Positions 9,682 to 20,200 of a DNA stretch of 64,000 nucleotides are shown in pieces. How positions within the stretch are numbered: position 1 is the first letter of the stretch; each line of letters starts with the position of its first letter. Below the pieces are notes generated by a model that worked only from the letters and a program-made list of their open reading frames with translations, was not told the origin of the DNA and ran no database searches. The stretch is from Lunularia cruciata. Lineage: Eukaryota; Streptophyta; Marchantiopsida; Lunulariales; Lunulariaceae. Made by a program: the position numbers and the translations under genes. The stretch covers positions 53,855,493-53,919,492 of the forward strand of contig OX419759.1 in NCBI GenBank assembly GCA_948567375.1. Reading direction: 5' to 3'.

Positions 9682-10094
9682 TGTAAAAGACCAAAACCGA
9701 GGAGAGAAATAGGAGAATGGAACCTCACATTGGGACACTTGAATGAGGGAAAACTCCAAATGCCTAGCATGAGCTTTAGCTTTGGTATTTATAGGTAGCA
9801 TACAAGACCCTTGAAGCTTCTCAAGAAGCTTCCTTGAGCCGCTTTCTTGGAGTGCAAGCCAAGTTAACTAGGAAGCTTCTCAAGAAGCTTCCTTCTAGAA
9901 GCCGCCTACTTGGCGTGCAAGCTAAGCTAGTTAGAAGCTTCCTTCTAGAAGCTACCTGCTTAGGGCGCAAGTTAACTAGTTGTGAAGCTTCCCAAGAAGC
10001 TTCTTAGATGTTTTTAGAATATTCTAGGCTATTTTGTCTTATTATCTACTTCGTAAGCCCGACTAACTTTGTCGCTAAACTCCATATTGTTACA
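9682..10094 (-). repeat. Solo LTR of the chromovirus family (copy D)
   Basis: 413-bp LTR in minus orientation, with no primer site or internal region on either side. It is flanked by the perfect 5-bp duplication CTATG (9677-9681 and 10095-10099). This is the product expected when the two LTRs of one element recombine and delete the inside. Confidence 0.95.
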
Positions 10095-10099
10095 CTATG

Positions 10100-10554
10100 T
10101 GTAAAAGAGAGAACCTTTGGATGATATTTTGTCATGACATTTATATCACCTAAACTAGTTTGTTGGGATGTTTGAATGATTATCTTGGCAATCATAACTG
10201 TATTTTGTGGTGCCACACATGGACTAACTAGTGACAATTTTTTATTTTGTTAGGGTTTTCATTTGCACCATTAGAGTTGTTGTTTGCATCATCAATATCA
10301 TTGGATAAGTTGTTGGATGCACTATTAGGGCTAGTCTTCCAATGGAGTGGTATACCTTGAAATGGAGCTTCAAAGAGTTCACTCTTTCTTTGTAATACAA
10401 AATACAAAATACAAAATATACTCCATATATTTTGCAAAAAAGCAATTGATTATACTCTTCAAGCCAAACACACCCTTACATAAAGAAACCAATTTAAACT
10501 TGCTAGCTTTATCCATCATAGTTAGGAGATCAAAAGGCATAACATTATAACACC
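10100..10554. other. No supportable gene (10100-10554)
   Basis: AT-rich sequence with only short overlapping open frames on both strands. It contains three tandem AATACAAA-like units near 10394-10420. Nothing recognised. Confidence 0.5.
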
Positions 10555-10807
10555 TTAGAGTTTGCATATGACTTCCTGGGAGTTGTGCTTTTATTGTATA
10601 TGATATTGACAATGATATATGTTGTGTAGCAATGTATATATATAAAACACCTTGAAGGATATCAAAAATACTATATTAGACATTAGAATTTGCATATGAC
10701 TTCCTAGGAGTTGTGCTTCTATTGTATATGATATTGAAAATGATATATGTTTGTAGCAATGTATATATGCAAAACAACCTTGAAGGATATCCAAAATACT
10801 ATATTAG
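10555..10807. repeat. Two tandem copies of a 128-bp AT-rich repeat
   Basis: The sequence from TTAGAGTTTGCATATGACTT to ACTATATTAGA (10555-10680) repeats at 10683-10807 with scattered substitutions. Neither copy encodes anything convincing. Confidence 0.85.
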
Positions 10808-11690
10808 AGTACTAAGGGGATTTTGATCATAAAATATTTCACATGTGCTTTTCTCTCCTAACCTTGCCAAAAATAAACTACTGTAAATTCATGAGGCATA
10901 CTCAGTTCCACATGCTTAATATTGGCAATCTAGCATATAAAGTACTCCTTAAAAATTATGCTTATTTTACACTCAACCATTACTACAATCTCATTAATGT
11001 ACAAAGGGGTCATTATGTTCAAAATGTCTTTGACACTGAAGTGAGAACTAAGACCATGATTCAATAACTCTATGCTTTGATCTTTAGATCTTTTTTAATC
11101 TTTTTTGGATGTCATTTTCTATGGTTTTGCTTCCTAGTTCTTACAAGTGGAGAAGATCTGATCTTTCATTGACAAGAACAAAAGATTGTGATACATGGAA
11201 TGCTCATTGATCCACGCAATTAATATCTTAGCACCTCCAAAATTACCTCTTCAAATAAGCTAAGATTTTACACCACAACATCCAAATTTCCTACATTTAT
11301 TATATATAAGAAAATGGCCAATGGTATGCATTACCAACAACAATGCAAGACTCACATGTTGAATGTCCTTGCTACCTTTGATTATCATTGCTTTTAGTTC
11401 CTCAGCCTCTTCCAATCAGTCAATCAATAATTTTTGTCCAATCAACCAATGCGCTGATTGGATAATGAGATATGCTATTCATAGCTAAACTCTCTCTTAA
11501 TAATGGAATGTAAAATATAAAATTCAATTAACTAATAACTAAGATGGATATGAGGCACGCAATGGAAAAGAAAAAATCACTAAGAACAATCTGATGATAT
11601 TAATTTTGCAAACATTATGGAGGTAGGAGAACCCCAATTAATGAGAGAAAGATGATGACTTTGAAAGAGAAATCTAGTTGTTGAGCAACT
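10808..11690. other. No supportable gene (10808-11690)
   Basis: AT-rich sequence. A 74-codon plus-strand open frame at 10843-11067 has no recognisable feature and is likely chance. Confidence 0.45.
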
Positions 11691-11695
11691 TAGCG

Positions 11696-11920
11696 CATCT
11701 TGTTGAGTAGAATATGAAGAAGATCCAAAGTAATACAATTCCTCAATAATACAGTTTGGTGTGCATCTTGTTGAGCAAGAATATAAAAGATGATCCAAAG
11801 TAATACAATTTCTTAATAATATAGTTTGGTGTACATCTTGTTGAGCAAGATATAAGGGAAGATCCAAGTGATACGATTCTTCAATAATATGGTTTGGTAT
11901 ACCTTGGTGAACAAGATACA
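11696..11920. repeat. Degenerate 68-bp tandem repeat
   Basis: The motif CATCTTGTTGAG...GATCCAAAGTAATACAATT...ATAATATAGTTTGGTGT recurs at about 11696, 11764, 11834 and 11902 (spacing 68-70 bp), with weaker related sequence (CAATTCCTAGATAATTTGTCTCT) to about 12055. The minus-strand 113-codon open frame at 11580-11921 is a by-product of this repeat. Confidence 0.75.
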
Positions 11921-12055
11921 ATTCCTAAATAATCTATTTTTGGATACCTTGTTAAGAGAAGATAAAAATTCACGCAATTCCTCCATAATTTGTCTCTTAG
12001 CTTGTTAAGAGAAAATCCAGTTTGATGCAATTCCTAGATAATTTGTCTCTAAGCT

Positions 12056-13856
12056 ACGGGGATACGAGGAAAAGAAATAAAGACAAAGAAAAATAAATCG
12101 ACACACATAAATGAGAAATGAGTGTAGAAAAGGGCTTGTGCCCTCCTGCTAAGTACCTTGTGGAGTCCGTTGAGTGGTGCTTTACTTCAGGGCTTATACA
12201 AAAATTACACACTCTTTCATAGGATCCATTACAAGTAAACACAAAACATAGGTCATCTTTGTGTTACAAACATGGATGCCTCTATGTAAAGAGGTCTGGA
12301 ACTATGTCAAGCCAAAAATAGGTGAAGGGTGACTAAGACAGTAAATTATAAAATGCAAGAGGAAAATTCCACCACCGAAAGAACTCTCGGTCAGAAGATT
12401 TGCTTATAAGACTAGTGGCGGGTATTTTGTGAGTGGGAAATGAATTGACCAGGAATGAGTAAACAGATATGGTCTCAGCTTTAGTGAGGAAGGAATCCTC
12501 CAGAACGCAATATATCATAAGGATAAGGAGTACTTTCAGCCTTCAAGAAAGGAAGGTTGTTTGTTTGAGGAGCACTATTTCTATACTCACCCTATGAATA
12601 ATCCAACAGCGATTGGGGGTTCACACTCTCCCAGTTACAAACAGTACATACTAATGATAATAAATGAATAAAGAAAAGTAATACCCGCACGAAAGGGGAA
12701 AGGAGTACAAGGCACAAGCAAATGCGAAAGGGAAAAAAAGAGCACAAGGCCCAAAGTCCCAATAATGATAATGGAAACGAGACATTGGTGTGCATATTTA
12801 ACGCTAAAGCTTCACATGTGCATAGGCGGAATGCTGCTTATAATCCAATGGGCTCTGCAAGTGCAATCTGCAGGCCTAAACCAAGGCACTGCACTTGCTG
12901 GGAGTCGGCTGTACATTGCAGGCAAAAGCCCTTTGTTTAGAAATTCACTCGGTTCCTGAAACGGTATTTGCAACGGTGGTTTATTTCCAGAGTAGCTCTT
13001 CTGAGAGTCTTCACTCAAGACATTCAGGAATCTATCAACGACCGCTCTCTTCAGCAAAGATGTGAGAAAGGGTTTTAAGAAAGTCCGAAGTATGTATCGT
13101 GGGGTCTCGGAGAATGAGTGTCCAGTATCCATATGCATATGCGAAGGATACACAGAGATTCTCCGTAATAAGAAGATGCAACTCTTTCAGTTATCCGTTT
13201 AGGTCGAGCACGGGTGGACAATTCGGAAGTAAAGAATCTCAGACGACATTCAGAAACAATACACACAACACAAAGTCGTGAAGAGCAGAGTAGAAAGTCC
13301 GCCATCATTCAACTTGTTGCTGCACTTGTGATATATATCTTGGTGTTCAGCGTTAAGCCGTTGTACGTGCTAACGCACCTTCAACAAGCCTCACTGGCAG
13401 TTGGAGGGGAAAACAGGCTACTACGGTGCAGTTTTTACTTTCTGTGACCACCAGCTAAAGATTGAAGAGTTGGTCCTATGGTAACTAGTAAAGGTAAGGT
13501 TGAATATCTGATACTTTCGACAATACAGGAGCGAAGATCCTGCTTTCCTGACATAGCAGTATGACTCATACGTTTAGAATGGCACAGGAGGAGCTCAGGA
13601 TGCTAAGCTTACTTCTCATCGTTTCCTAGTACAAAGTACATAGCTTTACAATTTTCATTACTTTACATGTGACCTTTGATAAGTAAATACAATTGTGTAC
13701 AGCAGATGTGACTGCACGATGACCTGGAAGAAGAATTTTATCATCGCCCATCATTCTGTTTCAAGACAACCAACTTAGGGCCAAGGTGATGAAACGCACA
13801 TCAAACACCTACTTTGTGTTGGAATCCGGATCTCTGGAAAAATACCATAATACTAC
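12056..13856. other. Intergenic region downstream of the GIY-YIG gene
   Basis: No recognisable coding exon on either strand. Part of the right end (about 13500-13856) is presumably the 3' untranslated region of the minus-strand gene that ends at 13857. Several open frames up to 113 codons (12812-13153, minus) lack domain features. Confidence 0.45.
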
Positions 13857-15593
13857 CTATGAATGCCACTGAACTTGAAGTTCTTTCCAATCATCTTTAG
13901 AATTGAGTGTTTCATCCAAAGCAGCTCTCCTTCGGATAATCAGAGGTGACTCAAATACTTCCGTTTCCGACCGAGATATTGTCTTAATCTTTGCTGCTGC
14001 GGCTTTCCATCTCCATTCAAACTGACAAGCTGCACGGAGGCAAACAGCAACCTTGTGTTATACAATTTCGAACAGTAGTTTCACAAAAAAGGTAGAAGTG
14101 CACAAGTAAACGGTCTGACATATAGAGTTCAGATACAGAACCATACTATAAACACGATTGCATTCATCTACTCACCCCGCTGTCTACAACAACATATAAC
14201 AAACGCAGGATTCTTTAGATGGACAGTTCAATTTGTGAAACAGATCGTGATAATACCGTCACGACCTAACGTGATAGGGTTAAGTAAACAGCACTCCTAC
14301 ATATCCATCAGATCGAGAGCAGTACAGAGGTTTCGTCTAACACAAGTTAAGCTCACTATCAGTGGGAACGAGTCTTCGCCTGCAGGAACGATCGATAACC
14401 GAGTTTCAAGTCCATAGCATAATAGGCGTAACAAGTAAAGATGGTCACTCTCAGTCATCTCCTCATTGACACAGAAGGGTCCATGAACACAACTTTAATA
14501 TCTTTCATAGTTTAGACTACAGAAAGAGAAAAGGTGCAAAGGTCTTGAACGTAGGCAAACCTTCGCTGCGAGTACCAAATCCACGCACTGTACATACAAG
14601 ACGCCAGGGCCTTCCAGCACGAGCGGCCTTCGCTCCACCTGCGATTTCTCCATTGTGCTGCCTCAGTCTGGAGCATCATTCACGAAAACGAAGTAGTTTT
14701 AAAAGTCTGCAACTGTATCGTACATACTCTGCGTAACATCTAACACGCGACGCTTGACCTACAGCCATGATCCTCAGTCTTTGACCATTTCAGAATACAT
14801 AAACACCATACTTACGGAATTGCGACCAGATTTCTAGCATCCCTAAAGAAGTCAACTGCTCCGAATCCCTGATAGAGAGCTCAGTTCAGCTAAACAAGGG
14901 ATTCCTAAATTCCAGGAGCATACATGCGAGATCTGATGAGCGGCCTGCGTTGATGAAGAGGCTGACCAGGGATCAAAGGTAAGTAGAAGTAAAACATGAA
15001 GTATGTATGACCTTTATATGTCTATCTCCACATCCACCACCTAACACAAGCTATAAACAAACGTACCGCCTTCTGATGTCATAAGTTACCCCGACGTAAG
15101 TCTTGTGAGAATCAGAAGATAGCAACAAATAAGCACACCAATCTTCAATTACACCAGATTCTTCTTTCAAACTGAAATGTGTCCCCCCTAATTCTGTAGC
15201 TTTCCTTTTCCGCGGGGTGCTCTCCTTCTTGCCCTTCAGCTCCACAGACGAAGACACCATGCTGATTGCAGTGAAGTCATAGTCTGCTTCGTCCAGTCCG
15301 TAGCGCTGCAGCTCATCAAACAGCGGCTTCTGATTTAAGTTAGTCTGCTCATCAATGCTGGCGATTGTGCTCACAACGTTCACCAGATACAAATCCCCTA
15401 AATTCTTTCCCTGTGAATAATCCCCCCCGCCGCTCCCCCTTCTAACCAGGAACGAATTCGCAAGAAACGAAGAATGTTTCGCACTAATTCTAACCACAGC
15501 ACGAGGCTTCACGCCCTGAGATCCAGCCATGAACCGCCCGAGCTGTGAACACGTGCTCTGCCATGGCGCCAGCAGCCGACTGGTGTGCAGCAT
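13857..15593 (-). CDS. GIY-YIG nuclease family protein, three exons
   Basis: Minus-strand gene assembled from three exons: 15593-15067, 14667-14561 and 14029-13857 (527+107+173 nt), giving 268 residues and a TAG stop. Both introns are GT-AG and all junctions keep frame. The GIY-YIG fold is complete: AYLLLSS (Tyr155) and TYVG (166-168) give the two name motifs, RRRLRQHNGE carries the conserved arginine and histidine region (174-183), and ACQFEWRWK (212-220) the catalytic glutamate Glu216. The spacing and the QHNGE and QFEW motifs resemble the UvrC N-terminal/SLX1-type family, which cuts branched or damaged DNA. Residues 1-60 are rich in Arg, Ser and Ala with almost no acid residues, so an organelle transit peptide is likely. 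An alternative start is Met22. Exact substrate is not known. It is divergent from the Nudix gene at 17241. Confidence 0.88.
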
Positions 15594-15913
15594 TCCTTCA
15601 AAACTCGAGTTTTTTCAGATCCTGATTACAACCTCTGCACATGTCTTGCAACATTTGCAGCTAGGTGACTTTCAATCCATCCACGCCTCTGAAACCGCTA
15701 TTCAGCTTCTTCCTGCCTTCCCTTCGTGAAATAGTGGTGGCTACAAAACCGCCAATCCTCAAGAATGTGCGGAAAGCAAAAAGATTTTCACGAGGTACAC
15801 TACCACGATTTGTTACGTTCTTCCATTCCAAGGGATCCCAGCGACGTAGGGACCCACGCCCGTACGTGGTTGCTATCCCCTGATATTCCCTTGTACTTTA
15901 ATCAAGTTAAAAG

Positions 15914-16256
15914 GGGACCGCGTAGGAAAAATGAAGGATAGGAAGACCCCATCAAGCCATACAAGGGAGAGACAAAAAAAGTAATACGGGGCTAACCCCC
16001 TATGGAGTGTGTATGAGAAATCTGCCTTACTGATTAGGAAAAATGAAGGATGGGAAGACCCCATCAAGCCATACAAGGGAGACAAAAAAAAAGGTAACAT
16101 GGGGTTAACCCCTTATGGAGTGTGTATGAGAAATCTGCCTTACTGATTAGGAAAAATGAAGGATGGGAAGACCCCATCAAGCCATACAAGGGAGACAAAA
16201 AAAAAGGTAACATGGGGTTAACCCCTTATGGAGTGTGTATGAGAAATCTGCCTTGC
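15914..16256 (-). repeat. Three tandem copies of a hairpin-bearing dispersed repeat
   Basis: Three head-to-tail units with a period near 113 bp. Each unit (read on the minus strand) has GATTTCTCATA, a GC hairpin (GGGGTTAACCCC or variant), a T-run, GGCTTGATGGGGTCTTCCC and its 6-bp hairpin GATGGG/CCCATC, then an end related to ACGCGGTCGCC. Only the leftmost unit retains that end. Related copies in the opposite orientation are at 56926-57040, 58025-58090, 58655-58769 and 60624-60667. Confidence 0.88.
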
Positions 16257-16939
16257 CGCACCTAAAGTATTCGAGCTATGCAAGTCGTACCGTCTACACC
16301 CAAGTGGAAGAGGATCTGAAGAAATATTATCTTATGTGATTACTATCCGATGGATTGTATCAATCATTGTTCTTTGTAGAGCAATGGATATATTCTATCT
16401 AAAATATATTATAAAATATGAAAGTGAAGGTGGTACCCGACACTTAACATGATAAGTTCTCGCGCACTCCCTTATAGATATATGTCAAAGGTAATGTCCT
16501 TCATTTCATATAACTCTAAGGCGAAAGGAACCAAGAAATGACCTCGTTACATGCCCCTGTACTTGGAAACCTTACTGACGCACTCGCCGCCCATCCAAGG
16601 GGATGGATAATCACAAGTTTGTAGTTTAATCCAAGCGAAAGAAAGAATCGGAACGATATTTCGAACTTCTACACCCGACTTCATGACACGTGTTAGTAAG
16701 ACAAGAATTGACGTGTTCCCGTGAATTACTTTGGCCCTGAGAAGTAAGAGAGTTTTACCGAACGGAAACGGAATTGTGAAATTTATGGGATATATCATAT
16801 ATGTCGTAGTTTCGTGAAATTTGCGCTGTTTCGGGTCGTCGGTACTACTGACCATGTACTTTAGCGGTTCAAACTTCCTGTTGCCGTGAAAGCTACAACT
16901 CTTTCCAGGCGTGAAACCATACTTACTGTGCTACTGGAC

Positions 16940-16947
16940 TATATAAG
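16940..16947 (+). promoter_or_regulatory. Possible TATA box of the Nudix/DPP III gene
   Basis: TATATAAG about 300 bp upstream of the start codon at 17241. It would imply a 5' untranslated region of roughly 270 nt. Position-based suggestion only. Confidence 0.35.
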
Positions 16948-17240
16948 CGAAAATTTTCTTCACCTTGCCTTTCTGGAAACTGTGTCCTATCTTGGAATCA
17001 AACTGTGTTCCTTCTCTGTATCCGTCCACTATGATATTTGAACTAATGTAACCCGAGAGGCTTTAGACTGTTGTTATCCAACGGAGGTTTAGGACAGTGG
17101 AACCCCAACGATCCAAGATCCTTGCCAGGATCTCGGACTGAAATTAGGTCTTCGGACGATTACCGGTGGATTTAACTATTCGATTGACACAAAGTCAGGA
17201 GCACAGGATCTGAAAGTTTGCAGTGCAACGAGTTGCGAGG

Positions 17241-20200
17241 ATGGTGGAGTTCTTGGATATTTTGACACCGGAAGGTCTTGTCACTGGCACATCGAAAGAC
17301 AGGTATTATGAATCTGACAATTTGGGATTTGGAAGTAAAGGATTAAATGCGTAGATCTGTGAGTACGTAGGACACGTTAAATTAGCGCATTTGGCTTGTG
17401 GATTTTTCAGTTTCCAAGCTCTTTGGTCGTCTTTCCTTTGTGCTGTATTGGATAACCCCTACGGTTGGTAAGGAGATTCTGGAGCTAAAAGTTGTGTCTT
17501 GTTAGGGGAATATCGAGATGCTTGTGAATTGAGTGTGTTGCCATTGTACCATATTTGTGCTGTTCTTATCAAGTTGAATCGGCTTGTCACTACTTCTAGG
17601 TATGGGAATTAATGCCATGTGAATAGGTTCGTCTTCTTTTGCTAGCATAAGGGAAGAGATTGAGACCATTTCCCTCGGGGAACCGTCAATTGCACTCCAA
17701 TCTTTAGGACTTAACTTCCTGCGGGTTCTTTGCCTTCCGACTCTCATCAGGATGGGACGTGTATTTGAGTTCCCATAGCATTGGTCCTGTGAATCTTCCC
17801 TCGATTTCTGGAGGGATGAAATCGAGTTGTAAGTATGCGCCACAAAATTTAAGGGAACTGGTATTGCTGTGATGTGAAGGACTCTTGTACATAAAGACGG
17901 AGAGTATCATCGAGCAGTACATGTTTGGATATATGCGGAGAGCACGGGTGAATTACTGTTGCAGAAACGAGCTTACACAAAGGACTCCTGGCCTGGTCTC
18001 TGGGATATCTCTTCTGCAGGTCACATTTCTGCGGGAGACACTTCTCTCGAAAGTGCAAGGTATCCGATCTTGTGAGGTGTCAAAATTTATTTGGCTAATT
18101 CTTGTTAGGAATGTGAGGTTTACAAGAGTTTTATCCAAATAAGTGTTTTTCGACGACACTATTAGTCCGTTAGCGGAGCTGACCAGCTGATGTTACAATC
18201 TAAGCAAATTTCATATTGTTTGCGTTGAACCTTGTTTTCGGGAACAAAGTTCAAGATGTGGTTTTCCAACTGCAGAGAGAAGACGTCTACCTTTTCTCAT
18301 CTTCATTACTAATTTCTTCACTAATTTCTAGTTATTACACTAAAAGTATAGCAGTCAAAGCAGACAAACTTAACCGGTCAGTGGCTGTTTTGGGTTATGG
18401 CTGAATCGCTTCACTTGTTTTTTTAACAGGAGGGAGCTCGAGGAAGAACTTGGTATAGATCTTCCGGAGGATGCATTTGAGCTGCTATTTGTTTACAAGC
18501 AGAATGAGTAAGTTTGAGATTCAGCTCACGATTGCATTGGTAGTTTAAGGTATCTTTCACGCATTTTTTCTTTCTTGACACTCGTTTTGGACCAGTGTTC
18601 TCAATGGCGGAACCTTCATCAATAATGAGTACAATGATGTTTACCTTGTTACTACGCTGGAGCCCATACCTCTTGAAGCATTTACTCTGCAGGTGGGCTC
18701 TTACTTTTTCGCTCTTCTATCTAGGGACCGTTAACCTTTTGTATGCAAGACCTGTAAAGCTGTACTTGTAGTTTCAACTGACTGATGACGTGTAGATTAG
18801 TAGAAGATGAATTACTGCATCTGCTGTGCTGATATGCAGTTGAATACACAAGTCCCTTCTTCAAAAGGGAGAGCACCGCACACACAATAAAGTTGCAATA
18901 ACCTTATTCCCTTCTAAAACCTCCTCCCATTATCGTTATCTGTCTGAACAATATCGTGGTTGTTCTTCTATCATCCTCCACTAAAGCCATGTTTTCCTAC
19001 TCGTCTTTGCTTTCGCTTTGCTTACGGATGGATCTTCCCACTCGCTCGATGACTCTCCTCTGCTTTCAATTTCAGATGCTTCCTTTGTTCTTGTTCCAGA
19101 AGGTTGTCTTCGTTTCTCTTACATGATGCGTACTAGTTCACTGCAGGTGCTACTTATGAAATGTATCAATTTCCGTTCTTGCTTTCATCACTTCCGCTTA
19201 TCTTCCGTTGTGTATTTTCTTCCTTAGATTACCTTTCTTGCAATCTGCATGCGTACATGCTTGCATTTCATTACTTCCATATGCATTTTCTCGGTTCCCT
19301 ACTAAGTGGGTTCCGGGTCCCCGTTTTTCGAACGGCTTCTGCTCCCATTTCTCCAATATCATGGTTTTTTATTGTCTAATCAGAGACGGCAACTGATAAA
19401 TAATGCGCAATAGATCCATATCTCTCCTGTCTGTTAGCATCTGACCATGTCAAATTTATTATCCGGTTTCCACTTACACATGTTTACGCATTTCCCATCT
19501 CTCGCTTTCACCAGGAGTCTGAAGTGGTGGAGGTAAAGTACATTGGGTGGAAGGAGTACAAGGATATCTTACAGAAAAAGGATTCCGCATATGTCGATTA
19601 CCAGGTGGATAGTGACTATCGCCTGCTATTCGATTCTATTCAATCGAGGTTCGCTTTTCTGCCAAACGAACTCGCCAAATTTGTGCTTGTGCCGAGAGCG
19701 ATGTCGACATGTTTCAAGGCAGTAGAACCTGGAATTGAATTGAAGCAGTGAAGTGGCTTATATCGTGTCCGAAACACAGATATGAATTGGATCAAGAAGC
19801 CAGAGTTGCTTGTTTGAAGAAGCAGCTTGATCGTTATGCTTCCGTAACAGTTCGCGGAGAGGTAAGCAGTTGTGCACTTACTATTCATGACCTGCATTTA
19901 ACCATTTAGGAAGTAGTTGATGTTTATCCTAAACTGCTAATGTTGCAGAGGTAAGTTCAAAGCTTGGCACTTCTAACTCCTTGGCAAAGAAAGTAGTCTC
20001 GAGAATATTACTTTCAACACTTGCCTTGCAATTAAAATCCTTGAGGTATTTAGGTGTCACATGCTGAGTCATTTGTATGCGAGTATATTTATGTACTTAT
20101 CGTATCTGTTATTATGTAATCATGAACTATATTTTAGAGGATTTCTTCATTTCAAAAGATTAGCCCTCAAGTCATGGATTAGTGCGATAATGCAGCTTGG

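Larger units (their letters stand above)
15594..17240. other. Divergent intergenic region
   Basis: Separates the starts of the GIY-YIG gene (minus) and the Nudix/DPP III gene (plus), so it should hold both promoters and 5' untranslated regions. It also holds a triplicated hairpin repeat (15914-16256). A TATA-like TATATAAG lies at 16940-16947. Confidence 0.7.

Noticed and set aside
10555-12055. CRISPR array
   Set aside because: The repeats are long, directly adjoining and degenerate, without spacers, and the DNA is a plant nuclear genome.
15051-15593. 180-residue single-exon protein
   Set aside because: The last four residues are intron sequence past a GT donor at 15066; two further exons complete the GIY-YIG domain.
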